From Hyphomicrobiales bacterium (lineage in GTDB: Bacteria > Pseudomonadota > Alphaproteobacteria > Rhizobiales > Rhizobiaceae), in contig UEIF01000018.1 in the NCBI GenBank assembly GCA_900468805.1, forward strand, positions 1 to 64,000: a stretch of DNA of 64,000 nt, in the 5' to 3' direction. Both the position numbers and the translations under genes were made by a program. The notes under the pieces were generated by a model. The model saw nothing but the letters and a program-made list of their open reading frames with translations. It ran no database searches and had not been told where the DNA came from. Below, in pieces: positions 36,198-44,061 of the stretch. Numbering within the stretch: the first letter of the stretch is position 1; every line of letters begins with the position of its first letter.

Positions 36198-36389
36198 ATG
36201 GGAAGCACATCGGACAAAATCAGAGGAAAGGCGAACGAACTTGCAGGCAAAACCCGCCAGGCGGCCGGTAATGCTACCGGAGACCGCGAAATGCAGGCGA
36301 AGGGCGAGGCCCAGGAAACAAAGGGCGACGCCCAGCAGGCGAAAGGTAAAGTCAAGGACGTGGTCAAGAACGTCGTCGACAAGCGTTGA
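36198..36389 (+). CDS. CsbD-family stress protein
   Basis: 63 residues: MGSTSDKIRGKANELAGKTR, QAAGNATGDREMQAKGEAQE, TKGDAQQAKGKVKDVVKN. Complete match to the CsbD pattern (general stress, sigma-B-type regulon in Bacillus; in alphaproteobacteria usually under EcfG). AAGGAGAAGCTTT precedes the ATG. Intact. Confidence 0.93.
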   Translation: MGSTSDKIRGKANELAGKTRQAAGNATGDREMQAKGEAQETKGDAQQAKGKVKDVVKNVVDKR

Positions 36390-36491
36390 GCGTTGGAAAG
36401 CGCGGCCGGCATTGCGGCCCGCCTCCCTCTTCTCGATGTCATGCTGTCCCTGTCGCGGCTGCAAACAGATCTACCAGGAAGGATTTATCTG

Positions 36492-36782
36492 ATGACGAAG
36501 ACCCCGAAACCACCGGAGACGGATGATGCCCGAGCTTCCGATTCCCCCAATGCCGACAAGCGACGAGAGAAGCTTGCGGACGAAGCTGGGAAGGGTCTTC
36601 GCAAAGCCGTATCAGGCGGGGACGACAAGTCGGAGAAGAACAAACCGCCTCTTCGAACGGGCGCGTCCGCCGCGCTCGGCACGCCCGCCGAGGGGGCGGT
36701 TGAGGACGGCGAAGGACCATCTCTCGCAGAAGGGACGGGCGCCGTCCCGTCGGGCGGCAAACAATATTCTGATCGAAACTGA
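36492..36782 (+). CDS. Hypothetical hydrophilic protein
   Basis: 96 residues, charged and probably disordered: MTKTPKPPETDDARASDSPN, ADKRREKLADEAGKGLRKAV, SGGDDKSEKNKPP. CAGGAAGGATTTATCTG precedes the ATG. About 100 bp after csbD and likely in the same stress regulon. Related in pattern to the 47-residue protein at 35607. Function unknown. Confidence 0.6.
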   Translation: MTKTPKPPETDDARASDSPNADKRREKLADEAGKGLRKAVSGGDDKSEKNKPPLRTGASAALGTPAEGAVEDGEGPSLAEGTGAVPSGGKQYSDRN

Positions 36783-37191
36783 CCACCTGGCCTGCGGTCG
36801 AGCGGCTTGCCTGCATAGCGCCGGCGGAGATACTCACCCGCAATTCGGCAAACCGCCAAGCTTGTCGCTCCAATCGCGTATGCGCCGGAAAAAGACGATA
36901 GCCAGAATCCTGACCAGAGGAGCACCGTGTAATCCGGGAAATTTCACGCTGCGGACGATTTCACGTTGCCGGGCGGGAAGCGGCATCGCGAAGATCACTT
37001 GTCCAAATCGACATAATGCGAGCCCTCGGCGTGATTGGCATCGAACATTGAGGCACGGCAATCACGTCGCTCAAAGCACTTGCAGTAGCGAAAAGAAATT
37101 TCCGTTCCTCCCGAGCTTCCGTTGCGCATTGCGGTTCCCATTCGATGAGCCGGCAGCTTTAACCCGGTTCGGCGACCGCGAGGAGAACCCT

Positions 37192-37491
37192 ATGAATGTT
37201 GACTGGCTGTTCGGGCGGAAAATTCTTGTCGCAGAGGATAACTTTTCGAAGCGTTTGAGCTGGCTGACTTTTTGGAACGACACGGTGCCGATGTCATCGG
37301 ACCCGTGTCGAATGTTTCTGACGCCATCGATCTGGAAGGGCGGCGAGGCATCGGGCGGCAACTTCAAGAACAATCCAGAGCGGGCAGCCGAAGCCGGGAA
37401 AAAGGGCGGAGAGTCTTTTTCAGCCGCCTCGGTTCGCGCCGACATGTTGAGGCCTCTCGACCGCGAGAAACCGCTCGCTGAGCAGTCATGA
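37192..37491 (+). pseudogene. Receiver-domain start joined to a KGG-repeat stress-protein end
   Basis: ATG 37192 (GAGGAG upstream) gives DWLFGRKILVAEDNF, a receiver-domain start. In the neighbouring frame (from about 37258) it continues FELADFLERHGADVIGPVSN-like sequence (read as ERHGADVIGPVSNVSDAIDL). At about 37335 the frame enters WKGGEASGGNFKNNPERAAE and AGKKGGESF, one and a half KGG (Con-10-like) repeats. A frameshift plus a fusion of two unrelated genes. 36783-37191 upstream holds nothing I recognise. Confidence 0.6.
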
Positions 37492-37790
37492 TTGGCTCTG
37501 AAGAGATAGCTTCTTTCCACTGCGGGAACCGATCAACTTGATGCAAACGGCGCTCTGTCAGGAAGCCTCCACCGCGGCGAGTGACGTCTCGATGGCAGGC
37601 ACTGGCATGAATTCAAACCGCGAATGAAAATTTTAGGCCCCGGTAAAGAAATTCGGATCGGAATGCCGCGCGCCGACAGAACCGCGGCGTCGATGCCACC
37701 GCGCGCTGAAGGGGCTTTGAAGCGCTCGCTAGCTTGCCGTGCGTTTACTTTGGTCCCGGTTTACAATGGCGTTTCTTTGACCACAGCGCT

Positions 37791-38042
37791 TCAACTTCGC
37801 AGGATACGAACGCCAGCCTCACGGGCAGCCCACACGAAGGCATTTCGAGCGGTATGGGCACCGACGGACAATTCGACTGCTTTCATCGATCTCATGAGCG
37901 CGATTTGGAATTTCTTCCCTGAGCTAACTGGCCACTTATTGCTTACGAGCATTGCGGTGAGATCCTGAACTGTCTCAGCATGGAGAGAGCCGCCTCCGCT
38001 ATCGATCTGCACGTCCAGCGATTTAATAAAAACTGGGAACAC
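37791..38042 (-). CDS. DUF982 domain protein
   Basis: GTG 38042 with AAGGAAGGGCGAG directly upstream. VFPVFIKSLDVQIDSGGGSL, VQDLTAMLVSNKWPVSSGKK, FQIALMRSMKAVELSVGAHT and ARNAFVWAAREAGVRIL follow the DUF982 pattern (the usual Cys is Ser/Met here). Third copy in the window. Between 37492 and 37790 I see nothing else. Confidence 0.7.
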   Translation of the reverse strand: MFPVFIKSLDVQIDSGGGSLHAETVQDLTAMLVSNKWPVSSGKKFQIALMRSMKAVELSVGAHTARNAFVWAAREAGVRILRS

Positions 38043-38147
38043 CTCGCCCTTCCTTACCAAAGCCAAGCGTTGATGTGGCCAACATCATTCGATCGTTAGC
38101 CACATCTGGCTGCCATCAAATACCGCGCGGGACCCCGTTCACTAGGA

Positions 38148-38178
38148 GTGGTTAACGCCGAACATCGGAGTTAACCAC
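38148..38178. terminator. Long hairpin downstream of the P450-like gene
   Basis: GTGGTTAAC (38148-38156) pairs with GTTAACCAC (38170-38178), and inside CCGA (38158-38161) pairs with TCGG (38165-38168). It begins 23 bp past the gene's stop. No U-run on the leftward transcript, so it may be a factor-assisted terminator or an operator. Confidence 0.5.
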
Positions 38179-38200
38179 GGCCATTGCTGGCGGGGCGGTA

Positions 38201-39748
38201 TCAGGCCGTTCGTCTGAAGCCAATGTCGTCACCGATAACCGTTGTTGGCCCGATCGGCAGCGGCTCCGGGTTAGCGATATTGAGTTTTACGAACCCAATC
38301 TTGTCTTTCCAAACCTTTCTCAAAAAGTCTTCGAAGGCTTGAATAGTTAACTGCTCGCCTGGGCAGCGGCGATACCCAAAACCGAACGGTGCAAAACCTG
38401 CATAGTCGCAGACGGGCAGTTCTTTCCCATCCGCAACTCCAAAAACCGTTCCGAAGCCGCTGTTGTGTAATGAGGCTTTGCGACCGTCTTTAACGTCGAA
38501 CGACGTCAAGTCGAATGGACACTTGGTGAAGCCAATCTGTTTCGCCTTGGCCTCGTCAATATCCGAACTTGTCGGGGCATTCGCATATCTTGATGGATCG
38601 AATTTCTCCGGGTTAGTCCAATGCAGTGGATCAAAACTCGTCGAGGTGTGCGGGCTGATGATGTAGCCGTGACGCTCAAACTGCGGCGTTACAGTTTCTC
38701 CGAGTGCAGAAATACTGCCGCCATTCGGTGAAATCACTCGAAACAGCTCCATGACGAATGCTTCAAGAGGGGAAAAGGGAGCACCGCTTGCGTTATCAGG
38801 ATCGCCTTCCATTGTCTGCTTGAAGGAGGCCTTGATCATTGGGTCTCCCACGCCGTCCGCCAGCCTTTGCATGATATTGTAGATCGTGTTGCCCCATTGA
38901 CTGAATGCTACGAAGTTGTGGAAGCATTCAAAGACGACGTCCTTGTGGTTAAAATACGGGCTGTCTTCGCCGTTCCTTATCCAATAATAAGCGAACGTTT
39001 TGTCAGGGTCTTTCGTCTTTCCGGATGCTATATCGTCGAGATTTCCGTCGATCCATGACTTCAGAAAGTCGAGGTTTGACCGCACGGTCATGTAGTTTTC
39101 GTATACGATGCGTTGCGTAGGATCGCGAAAGGCAAGAACCGTATTGAAACTTTCGCCAATCTGACGAACACGCTCCGGTATCTCGTCATGTGACACGCCT
39201 AAGTGCAGGTCCCAATACAAGTCCCAAAATGAATCCAGGTATTTCCGCATCAGCGGCTGTCCGGCGTTGGAATCAGACATTAACGTGTCGAAAAACCCCT
39301 TCACCTTATCTCCGTATTTTTCGCGGTAGAGATCCGGTGTAACCGCGGACATGTAAATACGCTTGCGACGATTGTCAGGGCCTCGCTTCTCCAGCCCTTG
39401 AAGGAAAACCGTCACGCCATCTTCAGGAGCGGGCCGCCACGTTTGGCTAAGAAGACCCCATAGATCATTAGGCAGAGCGTTCTCCTTGGTGAGGGCGAGA
39501 TCAATCATAGGAAGAAACGACCGCTCACCCTCAAACACGCTCACCAAAAAATGCGGAATGATCACGTTCTCGATATAGGCGGGTTCAAAATCCTTCATGA
39601 ATTGCGCGCGCAAGCGGGCGGCAGTCGCTGCCAAATCGCCAGGCGCTGGTGGATCATTAAGAGGGGGGTTGTAATGCGCCAGAACTGGCTGCGCAGATAG
39701 TGCAGCCATTGATGTAGCACTGCCAGTAAGAAAGGTTCTACGCTTCAT
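38201..39748 (-). CDS. Tat-exported cytochrome P450-like hemoprotein (CYP74-like features)
   Basis: 515 residues. The N-terminus MKRRTFLTGSATSMAALSAQ then PVLA is a textbook twin-arginine signal (RRTFL, hydrophobic core, Ala-x-Ala-like cut). P450 marks: K-helix ELFR (ExxR, residue ~334), FDPSRY (PERF-like), and heme loop PFGFGYRRCPGEQ with thiolate Cys ~462. The I-helix near residue 279 reads FVAFSQWGNT, with no acid-Thr pair for O2 activation. This resembles CYP74 hydroperoxide lyase/allene-oxide synthase I-helices (FNxxGG). I infer a periplasmic hydroperoxide-processing enzyme; peroxygenase activity is an alternative. AGGAGAAGAGCG precedes ATG 39748 (an ATG at 39778 has none). Confidence 0.75.
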   Translation of the reverse strand: MKRRTFLTGSATSMAALSAQPVLAHYNPPLNDPPAPGDLAATAARLRAQFMKDFEPAYIENVIIPHFLVSVFEGERSFLPMIDLALTKENALPNDLWGLLSQTWRPAPEDGVTVFLQGLEKRGPDNRRKRIYMSAVTPDLYREKYGDKVKGFFDTLMSDSNAGQPLMRKYLDSFWDLYWDLHLGVSHDEIPERVRQIGESFNTVLAFRDPTQRIVYENYMTVRSNLDFLKSWIDGNLDDIASGKTKDPDKTFAYYWIRNGEDSPYFNHKDVVFECFHNFVAFSQWGNTIYNIMQRLADGVGDPMIKASFKQTMEGDPDNASGAPFSPLEAFVMELFRVISPNGGSISALGETVTPQFERHGYIISPHTSTSFDPLHWTNPEKFDPSRYANAPTSSDIDEAKAKQIGFTKCPFDLTSFDVKDGRKASLHNSGFGTVFGVADGKELPVCDYAGFAPFGFGYRRCPGEQLTIQAFEDFLRKVWKDKIGFVKLNIANPEPLPIGPTTVIGDDIGFRRTA

Positions 39749-39790
39749 CGCTCTTCTCCTGCTGGAGGCGGTCGCCATGGGGTAGATTTT

Positions 39791-39811
39791 CTAGATATGA
39801 CGATCGTCTAG
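39791..39811. promoter_or_regulatory. TetR-type palindrome upstream of the P450-like gene
   Basis: CTAGATATGACGATCGTCTAG: a perfect 10-bp palindrome GACGATCGTC (39799-39808) inside outer arms CTAGA/TCTAG. It lies 43-63 bp before the gene start, where a promoter should be. TetR-family operators in alphaproteobacteria often look like this. No tetR gene is adjacent. The remaining stretch to 40149 has an open plus frame without start (39785-40088) that I could not assign. Confidence 0.5.
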
Positions 39812-40149
39812 TCACGACGACAAGCGTTGGCGGTGACGGCGTCTTTTGGGACACGTCTAGCTTCGGGGCCGCACGGCCAACACGCGAAATTGGCGAGATC
39901 CCACGAATTTTGTTGGGAAGCACTCGCGCAGATGTTGTATATCATGCAGGCAATATGGACAAGGGACAATTGCAACCCAAGGAGCTGGCGCTACCGGTTG
40001 GTGTGCCGGAGACAACCGCCCTCTACCTTGCTCGATGTCCTCGGGCGTCCCTCAAACCCCAAAAGCAGGAGGGCAACAAGGTGCCGTAATGGTCCGGCTC
40101 CCGAGATTGTAGCCAGATTGGTGGCTGTCCCTCAGCGTCGGTTTAGGTG

Positions 40150-40765
40150 GGCCCTGTCTCTTCCTTTTTTCGGCGTCGCGTTGTGGAGGCGTTGATGTTG
40201 GAGGAAGGCATAGGCAATCATCGTCATCAGTGCGTGCAGGTGCAGCCCCTCCCATGATCGGCCTTCAAAATGATCGAGGCCGAGTTTTTCCTTCATTTGC
40301 TGATGGGCCTGCTCTCAAACCCATCTTGCCTTGATGTCCGCCGCGAGCTCTTTCAATGTCGCCTCGGACGGCGGATTGAGAGATAATATATGCGTTCGTC
40401 GTTCGAACGTGCGGTTAGTGCCGTGACTCCAACTGACCTTCTTCCAAGTGGTTCCTTCCAGGATTGTTTCGGCTGCGGTTGAAAGGGTATCGGGGATCGA
40501 ATGCTTGCGCGGCCTTCCGTGGTCGACGGCAGGAAAGATAACGCAACATCATGAGGATAAACCTGCTGATGCTTGGGGATACCGACAGCCCAGGTGAGAT
40601 TGCGTGCACCGAGCCCCTGGCGAAACGCAGCCGATAAACCATAGCTGGCATCGGCAAGCACAGTGCCAAACCGCACACCCGCTGCGATCAGCCGATCGAT
40701 CTCGTCAAGCGCGATCTCCGGCTTGGTTCTGGACATTCGCTTTGGCTCGGGAACCCCTCGAGAAC
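40150..40765 (-). mobile_element. IS701-family transposase remnant
   Basis: RTKPEIALDEIDRLIAAGVR, FGTVLADASYGLSAAFRQGL and LTWAVGIPKHQQVYPHDVAL are the central DDE part. Further left in other frames come HGTNRTFERRTHILSLNP, EATLKELAADIKARW, QMKEKLGLDHFEGRSWEGLH and LHALMTMIAYAFLQ. The N-terminal third and both terminal repeats are missing. It ends next to the HWE kinase gene. Confidence 0.85.
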
Positions 40766-40822
40766 GACTTGGTTTTAAGCAAGGCCCCAGCACAGCTTGC
40801 TGGCGAAAATGAAGGAAAATCG

Positions 40823-41833
40823 ATGAACAGCCACCACAGTGCGCCCGTCCAGCCTGAATGGACATATGCCGAGCTACGAAATGCGATCACGTCCGCAGGT
40901 GTTGCGCTCTGGACATGGATCGTAGAGGACGACACCTTTGTTATGGACGCCACGGCTTACGAGCTCTGGGGTGTGCCTGTCGAGACATCACTGACCTTCG
41001 AGGATCTCTCGGCGAAGGTCCATCCGGCCGACAGGGATAGGGTGCGTGCGGCATTTATTGCAACGAAAGCGATCGAAGGACCATTTGAGATCGATTTCCG
41101 AATTCTCATCGATGCCTCGATCGTTCGCTGGATATCGGCGCGTGGACAGGGCAATAGCGGCGATGCTGCAAAGAAGAAAATGACGGGCATCTTCCTCGAT
41201 GTCACCGGCCGCAAGCAGGCCGAAGAAGGGCACGAACTGCTCGCCGGAGAAATGAGTCACCGCGTCAAGAACCTGCTGGCGCTGGCCTCTGGTCTGACGT
41301 CGATTACGTCCCGCTCCACGACGACTAAGGAAGAAATGGCACAACAACTGACCGAGCGGTTGACGGCGCTTGGTCGCGCTCATGATCTAGTGCGACCTCT
41401 TCCCAACGGACAGGGCAGCGCGGCCCTGCTTGGCGATCTGTTCGCCGTTCTTCTGGCGCCTTATGATGATGTTGGGGCATTTGCCGGGCGGATCCGCGTT
41501 GCGGTCCCACGCATGGGGCTGGGCGAAAAGGCCACAACTAGCCTTGCACTTGTCATTCATGAACTGGCAACGAACTCGCTAAAATACGGGGCGCTATCCG
41601 ACGAGGCGGGATTGCTCGACATCACCGGCATCAGGGTTGAAGATGAAGTAAAGATTGTCTGGACCGAGCAGGGTGGTCCCGAAGTCGAGCCGCCAAAAGC
41701 GTCGGAAGGATACGGCAGCAAGCTTCTCCAGCGGACTGTTACTGGCCAACTTGCCGGCTCCATCACCTATGACTGGACGAAAAGTGGAGTGTTGGTGACG
41801 TTAAAAATGAAGGACGCACAATTGGCTCTTTGA
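40823..41833 (+). CDS. HWE-family sensor histidine kinase with PAS domain
   Basis: 336 residues, no membrane segment. A PAS_3 domain (about 15-125: AGVALWTWIVEDDTFVMDAT, VHPADRDRVRAAF, FRILIDASIVRWISARGQG) precedes the HWE kinase core: GEMSHRVKNLLALASGLTSI (phospho-His), ALVIHELATNSLKYGALS (N-box) and WTEQGGPEVEPP with YGSKLLQRTV. HWE kinases are alphaproteobacterial and often feed PhyR/EcfG general-stress or light responses. GAAGGAAAATCG precedes the ATG. No partner regulator is adjacent. Intact. Confidence 0.92.
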   Translation: MNSHHSAPVQPEWTYAELRNAITSAGVALWTWIVEDDTFVMDATAYELWGVPVETSLTFEDLSAKVHPADRDRVRAAFIATKAIEGPFEIDFRILIDASIVRWISARGQGNSGDAAKKKMTGIFLDVTGRKQAEEGHELLAGEMSHRVKNLLALASGLTSITSRSTTTKEEMAQQLTERLTALGRAHDLVRPLPNGQGSAALLGDLFAVLLAPYDDVGAFAGRIRVAVPRMGLGEKATTSLALVIHELATNSLKYGALSDEAGLLDITGIRVEDEVKIVWTEQGGPEVEPPKASEGYGSKLLQRTVTGQLAGSITYDWTKSGVLVTLKMKDAQLAL

Positions 41834-41994
41834 AGTCTGCCGGTCGTCACCGTGATCTGCCCTGCAAGCATCGCGGGCGTTTCTGTTTCCGGTCTACCTT
41901 CGGTATGGAGTCACGGTTAGTTTCTGCTCACAATGAGCTACTATGATCGTGCATAGCTGAACTGCAGCAAAGTCTATTTAATGTGCACCGGGGA

Positions 41995-42165
41995 TTGGTA
42001 TGATGGTTTTCATCAAAGCGATGCACCTCCTCCCGCAGAGCTTCGAATTCAGACATCCCACTCCTCCTCCCAAGGGGTGTGTCGGAACAGTGGCGCTCCT
42101 CCTCCCAGCCGTTGTTCGGTTCTTTTCGGAAAGCCTGCCGCACCTCCTCCCGCGGCGGGCTTTTT
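41995..42165 (+). ncRNA. Predicted anti-Shine-Dalgarno small RNA (alpha-r14/NfeR1 or cuckoo type)
   Basis: Four copies of CCTCCTCCC at 42026, 42063, 42098 and 42143, spaced 35-45 nt. Copies 1 and 4 share GCACCTCCTCCCGC; copies 2 and 3 share CTCCTCCTCCCA. Most are flanked by short complementary G/C stretches that would put them in hairpin loops, and the last is the loop of a strong terminator. Loop-exposed CCUCCUCCC is the hallmark of alphaproteobacterial alpha-r14 (NfeR1) and CcsR/'cuckoo' RNAs, which pair with ribosome-binding sites of ABC-transporter and other mRNAs. The 5' end is a guess; no clear promoter was found. Family placement is inferred. Confidence 0.75.
42133..42165 (+). terminator. 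Rho-independent terminator of the small RNA
   Basis: GCCTGCCGC (42133-42141) pairs with GCGGCGGGC (42152-42160; one G-U), loop ACCTCCTCCC, followed by TTTTT. The anti-Shine-Dalgarno motif is the loop itself. Confidence 0.9.
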
Positions 42166-42527
42166 CGTTTCAGGGCCGGCTGTGCCAAAGTCCCAGATCA
42201 AGATGCAATAGGTGCCGCTCTGCTCGGTGTGAGGCGGGCGCTGTGAAGTAGGTCTATTATCATTCCGGACGGAGGTCGCGGACCTGCAAGCTAGCTCAAT
42301 GACGTCCACATCGCGCCGGTGGATCATCGGCATAAGCTTAAAGATTCCGGGTCTCCGGGTAGGGTCGTTGGCTGGATCTTAACACGGGAAGCCGTCGCGA
42401 GCATTGAGTGAGGATCCGTCGGCAGGCGGAACCAGGCGTCGTGATCGAGTCGACCGAAAACCTCTGCGCCGTCCCGATGGACGTTAGCCGCAATTCAATG
42501 CCGACGGTATCGCCCTCGTGCGACGGG

Positions 42528-42977
42528 AAGACCTTTCCCCGCATGCTTTACTGGAGGTCGGGACTGCCCGAAGCGTCCGAGGCGTGGAATCCGATGGATC
42601 CCAGCAAGAGCCTCAATCGGCCATCGCCGGTCGGCATACCGTCCTTCGCGGACCGCGAAGACGTCGAGGCGGCGATTGCAGCCTTTGAACGGGACGGCTT
42701 CCACGGCCCACTCGATATCTACCGCGCCATGCTGCCGTATTTCGACCAGGCAAAAGCCTTTGCCGGAGCGAAGATCCAGCAGCCTGCGTTCTTCGCGTTT
42801 GGTACAGCCGACGGCATGATGAAGATGCGCGCGCTGAGGGCGGAAGATTTGATCCCGAACGTGCCGAACCTGATGGGTTTCCTTCCGATCGAAGGCGTCG
42901 GCCACTGGCCGCAGCTCGAGGCATCCGAGATCGTGAACGAGGCCCTTGTCGCCTTTCTCGGGAAAAGGAACGGCTGA
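42528..42977 (+). pseudogene. Alpha/beta hydrolase, N-terminally truncated
   Basis: LYWRSGLPEASEAWNPMDPS, GIPSFADREDVEAAIAAFER, GFHGPLDIYRAMLPYFDQ, QQPAFFAFGTADGMMKMRAL and IEGVGHWPQLEASEIVNEAL form the cap and C-terminal half of an epoxide-hydrolase-like protein with catalytic Asp (GTADG) and His (GHW). The nucleophile half is absent; sequence upstream of about 42528 (42166-42527) does not fit and holds nothing I recognise. Confidence 0.7.
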
Positions 42978-43060
42978 GCGGAAGGCCCCGGCCGACCCAT
43001 CAGTACCCGTGGTATCGCGCGATACCACAGGGTCGAGCAGCGAACCTAAGGACCAGATTC

Positions 43061-43633
43061 ATGCAGTCACTCGATGAGCGTGCTCTCGATCAATTGTTTC
43101 GCATAGCAAGGACCTATCAGGATTGGCAGGATATCCCTGTTAGCGACGACAGCCTGCGGTCTCGCGTTGTTCAGATGGGGGCCGACGTCGGCCAACACGA
43201 ACCCCGCTCACTTCGTGTGGGTGCTAAGTTCGGAAGGCAGGCGAGGCTGGCGGCAGAAGCGGCGGAGATGAACCGGCCGAAGATACTTGCGTCATCGTGG
43301 GCCAGATCTGGACTTCGCCGACACGCTTCCGCGCCTGGCAACGCCAGAGCGGGTTGCAAAGCTGCAGAGCTACTTCGCCCAACCGGCATCACCGAGTCTA
43401 CCGCCATGCGCAACAGCACTCTGCAGGCGGCTTACCTCATTATTGCCGCCCGGGCACTTGGCCTGAATTGCGGGCCAATGTCGGGCTTTAGCCGGGAGGG
43501 TGTCGATGCAGCGTTCTTCAAAGGCAGGCAGGTTCGCTCAAACCTCATCTGTAGTCTGGGTTACGGAAAAACCGAGAGCCTTTATACGCGTGGTCCCAGA
43601 CTATCTTATGAAGATGCAAACACATTTCGATGA
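43061..43633 (+). pseudogene. Nitroreductase/malonic-semialdehyde-reductase-like (RutE-type), internally frameshifted
   Basis: The first 35 codons (ERALDQLFRIARTYQDWQDI, PVSDDSLRS) and the last 75 (AMRNSTLQAAYLIIAARALG, LNCGPMSGFSREGVDAAFF, SNLICSLGYG) are in one frame and match RutE-like FMN reductases. The middle, however, makes sense only in other frames (for example FADTLPRLATPERVAKLQSY). Two offsetting indels leave an open frame of near-normal length but a scrambled core that should hold FMN contacts. Probably inactive. Confidence 0.7.
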
Positions 43634-43648
43634 GCCAAGCCAAATGGC

Positions 43649-43939
43649 TCACTCCGCCCAGCGCCGGTTGAGGGCCTGAAAGGTGTACCCAGCCAATCCG
43701 CCGATCGCCGTCGCACCGGCGAGGTGAAGGAATGACGCGGCCGTCATGTCAAGCTCGGCGGCGAACCACGTTACCATGCCAGGGAACCACGAGAGCATGG
43801 TGCCGGTAAGGCGCTGCGTGCGCAAACCGACGATTAGAAGCGCGACGAGAAAAACAACCAGCGGCAGGGCCAGGCGTTCGAGCGACCGGATCTGCGGTGG
43901 AAAGCCGTCGTTCTTGTAGCTTACGGTGGGACTGTTCAT
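43649..43939 (-). CDS. Small membrane protein
   Basis: 96 residues from ATG 43939. Two hydrophobic helices: LALPLVVFLVALLIVGL and FLHLAGATAIGGLAGYTF, with a Trp-rich connector (MLSWFPGMVTWFAAEL). No family recognised. Between it and the GGDEF/EAL gene lies a shared divergent 122-bp leader. Confidence 0.55.
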   Translation of the reverse strand: MNSPTVSYKNDGFPPQIRSLERLALPLVVFLVALLIVGLRTQRLTGTMLSWFPGMVTWFAAELDMTAASFLHLAGATAIGGLAGYTFQALNRRWAE

Positions 43940-44061
43940 CCCAACCCCTATCCGCCAACCGTTAAGCCGCAGTGAACGAATCTGAAAGGAGTTGCTAACC
44001 AATCACCTTTCGCGTGTTTTAACGTTCCCTGTATTACGCTCTGCGAACATAAAAGGACGTA

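Noticed and set aside
39785-40088. Open plus frame of about 100 codons with natural-looking composition
   Set aside because: No start codon near its beginning, no ribosome site and no family resemblance; it overlaps the P450 promoter region.
41928-42188. Minus-strand frame across the small-RNA region
   Set aside because: Its repeated Arg-Glu-Glu blocks come from the complement of the CCTCCTCCC motifs; the terminator and motif layout point to an RNA on the plus strand.
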